In this document: piece by piece, positions 1 to 8,863 of the stretch | Position numbering within the stretch: position 1 is the first letter of the stretch | Layout: each line of letters starts with the position of its first letter | Source: Deltaproteobacteria bacterium | Lineage (GTDB): Bacteria > Desulfobacterota > Desulfuromonadia > Desulfuromonadales > JAAYDE01 | Reading direction: 5' to 3' | DNA: 63,926 nucleotides | Assembly: GCA_012729375.1 (NCBI GenBank) | Contig: JAAYDE010000046.1 | Location: 1 to 63,926 of the forward strand | Notes under the pieces: generated by a model | Told to the model about the DNA's origin: nothing | The model's input: only the letters and a program-made list of their open reading frames with translations | The model's database searches: none | Translations under genes and position numbers: made by a program

Positions 1-104
1 ATCACCGCGCCATCGTTGTAAAGGATCGCCTCAATCCCGTTTTGCAGCGGCGTTTTATGCCGATTCGCTACTGGCCCTATCTGACCGAGCTCAACCGCAT
101 CTAA
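1..104 (+). CDS. 3' end of an unidentified protein (partial)
   Basis: An open frame enters from the left edge (frame starting at base 3) and stops with TAA at 102-104, giving 33 C-terminal residues ending in TELNRI. The tail is basic then aromatic (RRFMPIRYWPYL). I do not recognise the family from this piece. It lies about 60 bases upstream of the HIT gene on the same strand and could be co-transcribed with it. No terminator is visible between them. Confidence 0.5.
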   Translation, partial: HRAIVVKDRLNPVLQRRFMPIRYWPYLTELNRI

Positions 105-165
105 GAGGTGTTTTGTCGAGGCAGCAGTTCCATTGTCACCATCCTCTTTTTCAGGAGAGAAACGA

Positions 166-552
166 ATGAAATCAGAAGAATGCATTTTCTGCCAGGAAAA
201 GACCCTGAATCGCATCGTCATGGAAGTCGGTTCCGTCTACGCCATTGAGGACCGTTACCCGGTGACCCCCGGCCATCATCTGATTGTGCCCATCCGCCAT
301 GCGGAGGATTTTTTCACCATGACCTCGATTGAACGCCAGGATGCCGATACCTGTCTGTTCCGCTTGCGGCGGATGCTGATGGACAAGGATCCCACCATCA
401 CCGGCTTCAATATTGGCATCAATTGCGGCGAAGCCGCCGGCCAGGCTATCTTCCATGCCCACATCCATCTGATTCCGCGCCGCAAGGGGGACGCCAAGGA
501 ACCTTTGGGAGGGATTCGCGGTGCCGTTCCGGAACGGATGAAACATTTGTAA
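166..552 (+). CDS. HIT-family nucleotide-binding protein
   Basis: A 128-residue histidine-triad protein. The triad HAHIHLIP lies near residues 103-110, and an N-terminal CIFC pair is present. HIT proteins hydrolyse or transfer nucleotidyl groups (dinucleotide polyphosphates, AMP-amino or AMP-lysine compounds); the substrate here cannot be told. The start at 166 is preferred over an in-frame codon at 133 because AGGAGAG lies just upstream of it and the protein then begins with the family-typical EECIFC. Its stop overlaps the PEPCK start by one base (TAATG), so the two are probably translationally coupled. A second HIT gene lies at 30552. Confidence 0.88.
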   Translation: MKSEECIFCQEKTLNRIVMEVGSVYAIEDRYPVTPGHHLIVPIRHAEDFFTMTSIERQDADTCLFRLRRMLMDKDPTITGFNIGINCGEAAGQAIFHAHIHLIPRRKGDAKEPLGGIRGAVPERMKHL

Positions 553-2420
553 TGACGGCCCCCGTGAAGAAAGACCCGCTGGCGGAAAATGACCGGAAAA
601 AACTGCGGGAGTTGAACAATCCGCGCCTGACGGCCATTGTCGAGGAGGTCATCCTCCTCTGCCGTCCGGAAAAGGTGACGGTTCTCACCGGCTGCCCGGA
701 GGACATGGACTATGTCCGGGAGATGGCCTTGCGGCGGGGCGAGGAAACGCCCCTGGCCATCCCCGGTCACAGCGTTCACTTCGACGGTTATCACGATCAG
801 GCCCGAGATATGGCAAACACCCGCATTCTGGTGGCGCCGGGAGAGTCCATGGGCGGCGGCATCAATGCCTTTGACAGGGAAAAAGGCCTGGCCGAGATCC
901 GCGCCCTGATGGAGGGCATCATGGCCGGCAAGGAGATGCTGGTCTGCTTTTATGATCTGGGTCCGATCAACTCCCGTTTTTCCATCCCTTCACTGCAGAT
1001 CACCGATTCCTTTTACGTGGCCCATTGCGAAAACCTGCTCTACCGGCAGGGCTACGGGGAGTTCCGGCGCCGGAACGGGAAGGGGGAATTTTTTCATTTC
1101 ATCCACAGCGCCGGGGCACTGGATGAGCGGGGCAACAGCAAAAGTCTCCACTGTCGGCGCACCTTCATCGACCTTCAGGAGAAGCGGGTTTTCACCATCA
1201 ACAACCAGTATGCCGGCAGCAGCGTCGGCCTCAAAAAACCGGCCTTCCGTCTCTCCATCCATCAATCCTTGAGCCGCGACTGGATGTGTGAACACATGTT
1301 CATCTCCGGCGTGTTCCGTCCCACAAAAAAACGCGTCACCTACTTTACCGGCGCTTTCCCCAGCGCCTCGGGGAAGACCTCCACCGCGATGATCCCCGGC
1401 CACACCATCGTCGGCGACGATCTCGCCTTTATCGGTCCCGGCAGCGACGGACGGGCCTGGGCCGCCAATGTGGAGCAGGGAATTTTCGGCATCATCGAGG
1501 ATATCAATGCTGTCGACGATCCCCTTTTGTGGCAGGTTTTGACGACGCCGCGGGAGATCATCTTCTCCAACGTGCTGGTGAAGGACGGGGTGCCTTACTG
1601 GTCGAACATGGGCAGGGAGATTCCGCAACGGGGCGTCAACCATTCCGGGCCCTGGTTCCAGGGGAAGCGGGACGGCGAAGGCAGGGAGATCCCTTTTTCC
1701 AGCAAGAACTCCCGCTACACACTGCGTATCAGCGAGTTGGAAAACGCCGATCCCTGCGCCAACGACCCCGCGGGGGTGCCGCTGGGGGGAATCATCTTCG
1801 GTGGCCGGGATGCCGACATCTCGGTGCCGGTGTTGGAGGCTCTGAACTGGGCCCATGGCGTCTATTGCGGCGCCACCATCGAGTCGGAGACCACGGCCGC
1901 CACCATCGGCCGCCAGGGGGTGCTGAAGCACAATCCCATGGCCATCATCGAATTTCTTTCCGTGCCCCTGGGCGCTTATCTGCGCAAATATCTCCAGTTT
2001 GGCGCCGCCTTGCGCCGGCCTCCGCGGATTTTCCGGACCAATTATTTTTTGCGGGACAAGGGAGAGTTTCTCAACGGGAAGCTGGACAAGAAGGTCTGGC
2101 TGTGGTGGATGGAGGGACGTGTCCACAATGAGCTGAAAGCGATTCGCACTCCCATTGGCTGGATTCCCCGCCATGAAGATCTGCGGATTCTGTTCAGGGA
2201 TGCTTTGAACAAGGATTACCGGATGGCGGATTACGAAAAGCAGTTCACTCTGCGCATCGACCGCCTTCTGGAACGGATCGGCCGCATGGAAGCGGTTTTC
2301 ACCGCCGAACACTCTGTTCCCAGGGGTTTTTTTCGGGAGATGGAGCGGGAAAAAAGGGAACTGGAGGCAGCGCGAAAGGATTTTGGGGAGGGCTCGCTAT
2401 CTCCCCTGGTTTTCGCCTAG
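552..2420 (+). CDS. pckG: Phosphoenolpyruvate carboxykinase, GTP type
   Basis: A 622-residue cytosolic enzyme converting oxaloacetate to PEP with GTP (gluconeogenesis), or the reverse anaplerotic reaction. Family landmarks are the P-loop region FPSASGKTSTAM (about residues 268-279), the GDD metal-site motif just after it, EGVP/GGII-like nucleotide-binding stretches (here GVPLGGIIFGGRD) and WAHGVYCGA. Length matches GTP-dependent enzymes. Oddity: the P-loop position that is cysteine in animal and most bacterial GTP enzymes (ACGKT) is Ser273 here. The start overlaps the HIT stop by one base. Downstream to 2513 no clear terminator is seen, only a short dyad around 2450-2462. Confidence 0.9.
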   Translation: MTAPVKKDPLAENDRKKLRELNNPRLTAIVEEVILLCRPEKVTVLTGCPEDMDYVREMALRRGEETPLAIPGHSVHFDGYHDQARDMANTRILVAPGESMGGGINAFDREKGLAEIRALMEGIMAGKEMLVCFYDLGPINSRFSIPSLQITDSFYVAHCENLLYRQGYGEFRRRNGKGEFFHFIHSAGALDERGNSKSLHCRRTFIDLQEKRVFTINNQYAGSSVGLKKPAFRLSIHQSLSRDWMCEHMFISGVFRPTKKRVTYFTGAFPSASGKTSTAMIPGHTIVGDDLAFIGPGSDGRAWAANVEQGIFGIIEDINAVDDPLLWQVLTTPREIIFSNVLVKDGVPYWSNMGREIPQRGVNHSGPWFQGKRDGEGREIPFSSKNSRYTLRISELENADPCANDPAGVPLGGIIFGGRDADISVPVLEALNWAHGVYCGATIESETTAATIGRQGVLKHNPMAIIEFLSVPLGAYLRKYLQFGAALRRPPRIFRTNYFLRDKGEFLNGKLDKKVWLWWMEGRVHNELKAIRTPIGWIPRHEDLRILFRDALNKDYRMADYEKQFTLRIDRLLERIGRMEAVFTAEHSVPRGFFREMEREKRELEAARKDFGEGSLSPLVFA

Positions 2421-2513
2421 CGACAGAGCCTCTGTACAGGGCGTCGGAGCCGTTTTAACGGTTTGCGGACCCGCACCAAGGCGAAAACGAGACCCCGTGC
2501 CGCATACTTCACT

Positions 2514-2870
2514 CTAATGGGTGGAGGCGTCTTCCGGGTTTGCCGATTCTTTTTTCTTGACCTCTTCCATTTCCTTTTCGATGGTTGCTACCGTCTGCCT
2601 GAGGTGGTCCAGTTTTCCCAGAAGTTCGACGACCTCGGTGTTTTCCAAAAACCGCGTCTCGCCCTGGGCATGGAGGTCGTCGATCAGTTTCCCCAGCTCG
2701 CCATGAACGGCGGGGATTTTCCGCTGGGTAGTGGCCAAATCGATTTTTTTCTGCACCAGGCGCGTGTAGCGCTGGGCTCCAGTGGCGGCGGTGTGAAAAG
2801 TTTTCCCCATCGATTCCCAGAAGTTGTCCCGCCGTGTCTTCTCTTCCTTCGGTTTTTCCTGCTCGGCCAT
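2514..2870 (-). CDS. Hypothetical charged helical protein
   Basis: A 118-residue protein rich in Lys and Glu with no membrane segment. Residues about 60-110 read as a coiled coil (heptad-like LGKLDHLRQTVATIEKEMEEV). The start ATG at 2870 has AAGGAGG about five bases upstream; an in-frame codon at 2909 lacks a good site. It is convergent with PEPCK. I do not recognise the family. The length and heptads would suit a small oligomerising or scaffold protein, but this is inference from composition only. Confidence 0.6.
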   Translation of the reverse strand: MAEQEKPKEEKTRRDNFWESMGKTFHTAATGAQRYTRLVQKKIDLATTQRKIPAVHGELGKLIDDLHAQGETRFLENTEVVELLGKLDHLRQTVATIEKEMEEVKKKESANPEDASTH

Positions 2871-3221
2871 CTTTTCCTCCTTTTTTAAGATTCCAGGGTA
2901 ATCCGACATTTAAGCAGCCTTAAAAAAACCCACAACTAAAATCCTTTTTAACGATAACATGCATGAAATATGAGTCAAGGCGCTGCCTTCCTGCCGCGGC
3001 GCATCTGTATGTCCCAGGGCGCGGAGCAGCAGGGGAAGGGCGGACCGCCTGCGGGTGCGGGCGGTAAGGGGCGGAACGTAAGGTCAAGGCCTCTTTTGGG
3101 GGCGCAGTAAGGGCAAAAGTTTTTTCATCCCGCTGGCGTAATGATTTCCGTAAGCCTTTCCGATGGCCGCTGCTGGTGGTTTTTTGGTTGTTCTGCCGAC
3201 AGAAGAGGGTAGTATAGTCAA
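2871..3221. other. Intergenic region, divergent promoters expected
   Basis: About 350 bases between two divergent genes. The first 100 bases (2880-2970) are AT-rich and should hold the promoter of the minus-strand helical protein. Bases 2990-3080 are very GC-rich with repeated GCGG/CCGC. No RNA gene, repeat or convincing ORF was found. Confidence 0.4.
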
Positions 3222-3620
3222 ATGGTTAAAAGAATCTTCGATGACGCTGCTTTCAGAGCGGGGGTGAAGCTCTTCAACCACGGCGATTATTTCGCCGCCC
3301 ATGAGGCCTGGGAGGAACTCTGGCTTTCCGCCTCTGGAGACACTAGGCACTTCCTCCAGGGGCTGATCCAGTGGGCGATCGCCCTTTACCATTTCCAGCG
3401 GGGAAACCTGAATGGTGCCCGCAAGCTGTTCCATTCCGGGGACGCTTTGCTGACGCCTTTGGCGCCGGCATGGCAGGGGGTTTGCGTGGCCGCCTTGCGC
3501 CAGGACATGGCCTCGTTTCTGGCGGAGGTCAGCCATGGCGGCGAACACGATCCTGTCGCAAATACGCCGCGACATGGGGAAAGCCTGCGACAAAAACCCA
3601 TGATCCGCCGCGCCAGCTGA
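3222..3620 (+). CDS. DUF309 domain protein
   Basis: 132 residues. The first 90 show the DUF309 pattern: FNHGDYFAAHEAWEELW (about 18-34), then LQGLIQWAIALYHFQRGN, an all-helical domain of unknown function. The ATG at 3222 lacks a strong ribosome-binding site; GAGGG lies about 12 bases upstream. The last 30 residues are polar and look unconserved. It stands alone, with the fbp promoter following it. No operon partner gives a clue to its role. Confidence 0.75.
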   Translation: MVKRIFDDAAFRAGVKLFNHGDYFAAHEAWEELWLSASGDTRHFLQGLIQWAIALYHFQRGNLNGARKLFHSGDALLTPLAPAWQGVCVAALRQDMASFLAEVSHGGEHDPVANTPRHGESLRQKPMIRRAS

Positions 3621-3671
3621 TTTTCCCAGGCGCTGCTCGGCCCCAGGTTTTTTTAGCCACGGCGGTCTTCC

Positions 3672-3700
3672 TTGCCGATGGCCGCCGTTTGCGTTAGAAT
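3672..3700 (+). promoter_or_regulatory. Candidate sigma-70 promoter for fbp
   Basis: TTGCCG at 3672-3677 and TAGAAT at 3695-3700 are separated by 17 bases, about 40 bases ahead of the fbp start. Predicted from spacing and similarity to the consensus only. Confidence 0.5.
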
Positions 3701-3738
3701 CATAAGTAATTTTCAATTTATAACTGTAAGGGGGGGAT

Positions 3739-4683
3739 ATGGTCAAAGAGGCGGGGCAAACAAAACTTCATATCGATCTGCACCGGCATCTGCGTGAAAG
3801 TGGCGAAGATCCCAGGCTCATCCAACTGATCTGTGAGATCGCCGAGGCGTCGAAGTATATCATCAATGCCATCCGCACCGGAGACCTGGGCCTGGCGGGA
3901 ACCTCCAATCTCTATGGCGAGGAGCAGCTGGCTCTCGATGTCCTGAGCGACCGCATCCTCGTCAAGCGGCTGACCCATTCGGGGGTGGTCTCGAAGATCG
4001 CCTCCGAGGAATCACGGGAGGTTGTCACCATCCGCGAGGATGGCGACGACTACTATTCGGTGGCCTACGATCCCCTCGATGGTTCCTCCCTGGTCGATGT
4101 CAATCTGGCGGTGGGGACCATCGTCTCCATCTTCAAAGGCTCCAACCTGCTGCAGTCGGGGAGAAAACAGGCAGCCGCCCTCTATATCCTCTATGGCCCC
4201 CGCACCACCCTGATTTATTCGACGGGAAAGGGGGTGCATGAGTTCAGCATGAACCAGCTCATGGAATATACCCTGACGCGGGAAAACATCCGCATGGGCG
4301 ACAAGGCGACCATCTACTCCCCCGGCGGCCTGCGCAATCTCTACACTCCGGGGGTGGAAAGCTTCGCCGCCTATCTGGAGGAAAACGGCGTCAAGCTCCG
4401 CTACAGCGGCGGTTTCGTTCCCGACTTCAACCAGGTGCTGTTGAAGGGCAAGGGGATTTTTTTCTACCCGCACCTGAAAAATTCCCCCCAGGGAAAACTC
4501 CGTCTCATGTTCGAGCTCAATCCCATGGCCTTTTTGATGGAGCAGGCGGGAGGCGCCGCCTCCACCGGCAGAGGCGCGGTTCTCGACCTCGTTCCCCAAA
4601 AAATCGAGGAACGGGCGCCCATCTTCATCGGCTGCAAGGAAGATGTGGCCAAGGCGGAGAAGTTTATCGCCGCCGGCGACTGA
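3739..4683 (+). CDS. fbp: Fructose-1,6-bisphosphatase class I
   Basis: A 314-residue enzyme hydrolysing fructose-1,6-bisphosphate to fructose-6-phosphate, the committed step of gluconeogenesis. The metal-binding DPLDGSS motif is at about residues 111-117, and the sugar-phosphate region (YSGGFVPDFNQVLLKGKGIFFYP) and GGAAS near the C-terminus fit FBPase I. An AGGGGGG ribosome-binding site precedes ATG 3739. With PEPCK upstream and Pfk at 33 kb the window carries both directions of the fructose-phosphate step. It ends before a strong bidirectional terminator shared with korC. Confidence 0.95.
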   Translation: MVKEAGQTKLHIDLHRHLRESGEDPRLIQLICEIAEASKYIINAIRTGDLGLAGTSNLYGEEQLALDVLSDRILVKRLTHSGVVSKIASEESREVVTIREDGDDYYSVAYDPLDGSSLVDVNLAVGTIVSIFKGSNLLQSGRKQAAALYILYGPRTTLIYSTGKGVHEFSMNQLMEYTLTRENIRMGDKATIYSPGGLRNLYTPGVESFAAYLEENGVKLRYSGGFVPDFNQVLLKGKGIFFYPHLKNSPQGKLRLMFELNPMAFLMEQAGGAASTGRGAVLDLVPQKIEERAPIFIGCKEDVAKAEKFIAAGD

Positions 4684-4714
4684 AAAGCCGGCCGCCGCTC
4701 CTGTGCCCCGGTGT

Positions 4715-4750
4715 AACGAAAAAAAGCCTCTGGAGAGGCTTTTTTTCGTT
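4715..4750. terminator. Bidirectional terminator between fbp and korC
   Basis: A perfect inverted repeat with 16-base arms (4715-4730 and 4735-4750) and a TGGA loop. The GC core GCCTC/GAGGC is flanked by A7 and T7, so it can end transcription of both convergent genes. Confidence 0.93.
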
Positions 4751-4777
4751 CACGGTTGATCCGGAATTCATGGCGGC

Positions 4778-5323
4778 CTATAAAATTCCTTTCATTTTCT
4801 CGAATCCCACCCGGTATGCCTTTTTGTTCAGTTCCCTGAAGGCGGCCGGAACCCTGTCCAGGACCGCCTTTTCCCCCGACTCGAAAGAGACGATGCCGGT
4901 CAGGGCGACCATCGCTCCCAAGGCGACGACGTTGGCGACGATTTCGCGGCCGATTTCTTCTTTGGCGGTGCGGATAATGGGAAGCTGGTAAAGGGTGAAA
5001 TTTCCCTGAGGGGCTGTTTTCACCAGGTCGCAATCGATCAGCAGCACGCCTTTGTCGATGATGCCGTGGGCGTATTTGTCGGCGGCTTCCTGGGTGAGGG
5101 CCAGGCAGGCGTTGACCAGGGTCGCTTTGGGGTAATCGATGGGGTCGTCGGCGATGATGACTTCCGATTTGGAAGCGCCGCCGCGGGCCTCCGGGCCGTA
5201 GCTCTGGGATTGGACGGCATGTTTTCCCTCGATAATGGCTGCCGCCTCGGCGAGGATGATGCCGGCGGTGATGAGTCCCTGTCCTCCCGCTCCGGAGAAT
5301 CTGATTTCGTATCGCTGTGCCAT
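4778..5323 (-). CDS. korC: 2-oxoglutarate:ferredoxin oxidoreductase, gamma subunit
   Basis: 181 residues. The N-terminal GAGGQGLITAG motif (about 11-21) and the SYGPEARGG segment are typical of the gamma domain of 2-oxoacid:ferredoxin oxidoreductases. With KorA, KorB and KorD it oxidises 2-oxoglutarate plus CoA to succinyl-CoA and reduces ferredoxin in the cytosol. The start ATG at 5323 follows AAGGAGA and lies 14 bases after korB. Last gene of the mdh-korDABC unit. Confidence 0.9.
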   Translation of the reverse strand: MAQRYEIRFSGAGGQGLITAGIILAEAAAIIEGKHAVQSQSYGPEARGGASKSEVIIADDPIDYPKATLVNACLALTQEAADKYAHGIIDKGVLLIDCDLVKTAPQGNFTLYQLPIIRTAKEEIGREIVANVVALGAMVALTGIVSFESGEKAVLDRVPAAFRELNKKAYRVGFEKMKGIL

Positions 5324-5337
5324 CTGCTCTTTCTCCT

Positions 5338-6168
5338 TTATCCCTTGGCGGCGGCTTGCTCCTGCACTTTTTCGATCAGCCGGGAGTACTGTTCGCAGTA
5401 TTCCGGTTTGTCCTCCTTGTGCAGAACGCCGGTGATGATCTTGCCGGCCAGGTCCTCCGGGGCCATTTTGGCCGCCGCCGTCACCGGCACGGCGAGCTCC
5501 TTGTGCTGCTTCATCATCTCCACCACGGACCGATACTTGTTGCGCCGCCCATAGGAAGTGGGGCAGCAGTCGAGGATCTCGATGACCGAGAAACCCTTGT
5601 GCTGAATCCCCTCGATAATCAGCTTGTCGATCTGCGTGGCGTGGTAGGCGGTGGTGCGGGCGACGAAAGTGGCGCCGGCGCCGATAGCCAGTTTGGCGAT
5701 GTCGAAGACGGGGTCGGGGTTGCCGTAGGGGGTGGTGGAGGCGAAGCCGTCGGTCGGGGTGCAGGGTGAGAACTGGCCGCCGGTCATGCCGTAGATGTGG
5801 TTGTTCATGAGGATATAGGTGATGTCGATGTTGCGCCGGCAGGCGTGGATGAAATGGTTGCCGCCGATGGCGACGCCGTCGCCGTCGCCGCCGACGCAGA
5901 GTACCGTCAGACCGGGATCGGCCATCTTCATGCCGGTGGCGAAGGCCGCGGCCCGCCCGTGGGCGGTGTGGACGGTGTTGAAATCGACATAGCCGGGAAG
6001 CCGGCTGGCGCATCCGATGCCGGAGATGACGGCGGTGCGGTTCTTGTTCAGGGCGCATTTGTCGATGGCGCGGATCAGCCCTTTCATGACGATGCCGTGG
6101 CCGCAGCCGGGACACCAGATGTGCGGCAGTTTGCCGGGACGGATGTATTTTTCATAATTGAAAGCCAT
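5338..6168 (-). CDS. korB: 2-oxoglutarate:ferredoxin oxidoreductase, beta (TPP) subunit
   Basis: 276 residues. The thiamine diphosphate motif GDGDGVAIGGNHFIHACRRN (about 94-113) and the N-terminal WCPGCGHG cysteines are diagnostic of the beta subunit; IGCASR follows. The start ATG directly abuts the korA stop, with AAGGAGG inside the end of korA. The related 2-ketoisovalerate enzymes are an alternative, but linkage to mdh favours 2-oxoglutarate and the TCA cycle. Confidence 0.92.
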   Translation of the reverse strand: MAFNYEKYIRPGKLPHIWCPGCGHGIVMKGLIRAIDKCALNKNRTAVISGIGCASRLPGYVDFNTVHTAHGRAAAFATGMKMADPGLTVLCVGGDGDGVAIGGNHFIHACRRNIDITYILMNNHIYGMTGGQFSPCTPTDGFASTTPYGNPDPVFDIAKLAIGAGATFVARTTAYHATQIDKLIIEGIQHKGFSVIEILDCCPTSYGRRNKYRSVVEMMKQHKELAVPVTAAAKMAPEDLAGKIITGVLHKEDKPEYCEQYSRLIEKVQEQAAAKG

Positions 6169-7302
6169 TTATAAAACCTCCTTGACCTTATCGATGATCT
6201 GGTAGGGGGTGATCGGTTCCCCGTCGACCCGTCCCAGGGCGGCCAGTCGGCAGGAGCCTTTGACAACTCGCTCCACCTCATAGACGAGCTGCCCCAGGTT
6301 CATCTCCGGGACGACGATGGCCCGGGTCTTCCGGGCCACTTCGGCGACCCTTTTTTCCGGGAAAGGCCACAGGGTGATAGGACGGAAAAGACCGGCGCGC
6401 ACCCCCTCCTGGCGAAGGCTGTCGACGGCAAAGCGCGCCGAGCGGCTGGTGATGCCGAAGGAAAGTACGATGACCTCGGCGTCTTCCGTCAGGTATTCCT
6501 CGTTTTTTTCGATGGCCGCGGCATGGGCTTCCACCTTGCGGAGCTGACGTCTTTCCTCGGCGTCGACCAGTTCCGCCTTGGTGGTGGGGAAACCATCCGG
6601 AGCCTTGTTGAGGCCGGTGACATGATAGCGGTAATTGCCGCCCATGGCCGCCAGGGGCGGAATGTCGCCGAAGGAGGTGTCAAAAGGTTTGTATTCCGCC
6701 GGTGATACGAAAGGCGCCTGACGGGTGACGATCGCCAATTCCCCCGGCTCCGGGAAAACAATCTTTTCCCGCATATGGGCGACGATCTCATCCATGAGGA
6801 TCTGCACCGGCATCCGGTAGGTTTCGGCGAGATTGAAGGCGCGCACCGTTTCGGCAAAGATCTCTTGACAGGAGGCCGGCGCTATGGCGATGGCCGCGTG
6901 GTCGCCGTGGGTGCCCCAGCGGGCCTGCATCACGTCGGACTGGCTGGGGCCGGTCGGCATGCCGGTGGAGGGGCCGCCGCGCATGACATTGACGATGACG
7001 CAGGGGATCTCGGCGATGCAGGCGTAGCCGATCAGTTCCTGCTTGAGGGACATGCCGGGGCCGGAGGAGGCGTCCATGACTTTGTGACCGCACAGGGAGG
7101 CACCGATGATGGCGGCCATGGCGGCGATTTCGTCCTCCATCTGGATGAATTTGCCGCCGACTTTGGGCAGTTCTTTTGCCAAAACTTCGGCGATTTCCGA
7201 GGAGGGGGTGATAGGATAACCGGCGAAAAAGGTGCACCCGGCGTAAACAGCGGCATGGGCACAGGCTTCGTTTCCCTGAATCAAAGCGGTTTTTCTGGTC
7301 AC
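6169..7302 (-). CDS. korA: 2-oxoglutarate:ferredoxin oxidoreductase, alpha subunit
   Basis: 377 residues. It opens with GNEACAHAAVYAGCTFFAGYPITPSSEIAE, the alpha-subunit signature, and contains EDEIAAMAAIIGASLCG and the SSGPG loop. The start is GTG at 7302 with AGGAGG about 15 bases upstream; no better in-frame codon is visible. Second of the kor genes, between the ferredoxin subunit and korB. Confidence 0.93.
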   Translation of the reverse strand: MTRKTALIQGNEACAHAAVYAGCTFFAGYPITPSSEIAEVLAKELPKVGGKFIQMEDEIAAMAAIIGASLCGHKVMDASSGPGMSLKQELIGYACIAEIPCVIVNVMRGGPSTGMPTGPSQSDVMQARWGTHGDHAAIAIAPASCQEIFAETVRAFNLAETYRMPVQILMDEIVAHMREKIVFPEPGELAIVTRQAPFVSPAEYKPFDTSFGDIPPLAAMGGNYRYHVTGLNKAPDGFPTTKAELVDAEERRQLRKVEAHAAAIEKNEEYLTEDAEVIVLSFGITSRSARFAVDSLRQEGVRAGLFRPITLWPFPEKRVAEVARKTRAIVVPEMNLGQLVYEVERVVKGSCRLAALGRVDGEPITPYQIIDKVKEVL

Positions 7303-7324
7303 TGTATGGATTTCCTCCTCTGTT

Positions 7325-7516
7325 TTATTCCGGAAAGACCCGAATGGCGAAGTCGGGACAGCGCAGTTCGCATTGCATGCATTTAATGCAGGCCTCCGGC
7401 TTGACCACTTGGGCGACGAATCCGTTCATCTGCAAAACCTGGGTAGGGCAGAATTCCACGCAAATACTGCAGCCTTTGCAGTATTTCTCGTTGATCTCGA
7501 TTTTGGGGATACCCAT
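7325..7516 (-). CDS. korD: 2-oxoglutarate:ferredoxin oxidoreductase, 2x[4Fe-4S] delta subunit
   Basis: 63 residues with two complete CxxCxxCxxxCP clusters: CKGCSICVEFCP (about 13-24) and CIKCMQCELRCP (about 43-54). It carries electrons from the TPP subunit toward soluble ferredoxin. The start at 7516 follows GGAG and is preferred to an in-frame codon at 7534. The order delta-alpha-beta-gamma behind mdh agrees with my recollection of the Geobacter locus. Confidence 0.9.
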   Translation of the reverse strand: MGIPKIEINEKYCKGCSICVEFCPTQVLQMNGFVAQVVKPEACIKCMQCELRCPDFAIRVFPE

Positions 7517-7591
7517 GGAAAGATCTCCTCGCAATGATATGGCGTACGTCGATCTGTTTGCGGCACTCTCGCTGTCGCCGGCGATGTTCTT

Positions 7592-8575
7592 CTAGGCTGC
7601 GTTGGGGGGATCGTTGAGGCTGTTGATGAGTTCCTGGACCGCCGCCACCGATTTGTCAAACATGATTTTTTCCTCTTCGTTCATGGTGAATTCCACAATC
7701 TGCTCCACGCCTTCGGCGCCGATGATGCATGGAACCCCCACATAATAGCCATACACGCCGAATTGTCCAGTCAGATAGGCAGATGCCGACATAAGCCGTT
7801 TCTGGTCCTGGATGATCGCCTCGATCATGGTCAGGATGCTGGATGCCGGGGAGAAAAAGGCGCTCCCGTCTTTAAGTAGTTTCACTACCTCGCCGCCGGC
7901 CGTCTGGGTCCTTTCCACCAGTTGATCCATGACCTTTTTGGCGTGAGACTTGTCCCCTTTGTATTTACGCTCCAGCAGTTCGGTAACGGGGATGCCGTTG
8001 ACATTGGCGAAACGGACGATGGGCACCATGGAGTCGCCATGCCCGCCCAAAACCGTGGCGTTGATGTCGCGGACGGAAATACCCAGTTCCCAGGCGATGA
8101 AGGTGGCGAAGCGCGCAGAATCGAGAACCCCGGCCATGCCCATGACCTTGTGGTGGGGAAAGCCGGTGTAACGCTGGCAAAGGGTCACCATGGCGTCGAG
8201 GGGGTTGGACACGACGATGATGTAAGAGTTTGGAGCAAATTTTTTGATCCCTTCCGAGACTTCCTTCATGATTTTGGAGTTGATATGGACCAGGTCGGAG
8301 CGGCTCATGCCGGGGCGGCGGGTGGCGCCGGCGGTGATGACCACGATGTTGGAGCCCTTGAGGTCGGCGTAATCGTTGGTGCCGACGATGCGCAGGTCGA
8401 ACTCGTCTTCCCGGGCTGCCGCGGAGATATCGATCGACTTCCCCTGGGGGCGTCCCTCGACAATATCATAAAGAACGATGTCTCCCAGTTTTCGCGATGT
8501 GGCGTGGTAAGCCAGGATACCACCGATGTTACCGCTACCGATGATGGCTATTTTCGCCCTGCCTATTCTGCCCAT
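7592..8575 (-). CDS. mdh: Malate dehydrogenase (LDH-like)
   Basis: 327 residues. An NAD-binding GSGNIGG loop lies near residues 13-19, with Asp ending strand 2 (VLYD) as in NAD-dependent enzymes. The substrate arginines appear in [15 protein letters not shown] follows, and the catalytic His is in GGHGDSM. GGAGGGGG precedes ATG 8575. It oxidises malate to oxaloacetate in the TCA cycle and begins the mdh-korDABC unit. About 290 bases upstream (8576-8863) hold its promoter region; nothing else was recognised there. Confidence 0.95.
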   Translation of the reverse strand: MGRIGRAKIAIIGSGNIGGILAYHATSRKLGDIVLYDIVEGRPQGKSIDISAAAREDEFDLRIVGTNDYADLKGSNIVVITAGATRRPGMSRSDLVHINSKIMKEVSEGIKKFAPNSYIIVVSNPLDAMVTLCQRYTGFPHHKVMGMAGVLDSARFATFIAWELGISVRDINATVLGGHGDSMVPIVRFANVNGIPVTELLERKYKGDKSHAKKVMDQLVERTQTAGGEVVKLLKDGSAFFSPASSILTMIEAIIQDQKRLMSASAYLTGQFGVYGYYVGVPCIIGAEGVEQIVEFTMNEEEKIMFDKSVAAVQELINSLNDPPNAA

Positions 8576-8863
8576 GTCCCCCTCCGAGGAAAAACGTGAA
8601 ATGTGGGTTAGCCGATTGCAAAAGTTTCCAATTGGGATTTTTCTGAAACCGCGGCGAAACTATGGGAAATCTTTTTTTTCCGGCCTTGAAAAGAAAAGCC
8701 CAGGCTTTTTTCGGGAAAAACTATGCCCTTTGCATATAACGAAAGCAGAAAACCAATCTATGTCCGCGGGGTCGATAATTCTCCACCCTTTATTCGAGGA
8801 ATCAAAACAAGGAATTTTTTTAAGGAGAAACATCCAGGGTCAGACATGGATATGGTGTTGGCG

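Noticed and set aside
4778..6115. Long minus-strand frame of 445 codons
   Set aside because: Its first two thirds are low-complexity Arg/His/Pro text, the antiphase shadow of korB; only the last 181 codons are korC.
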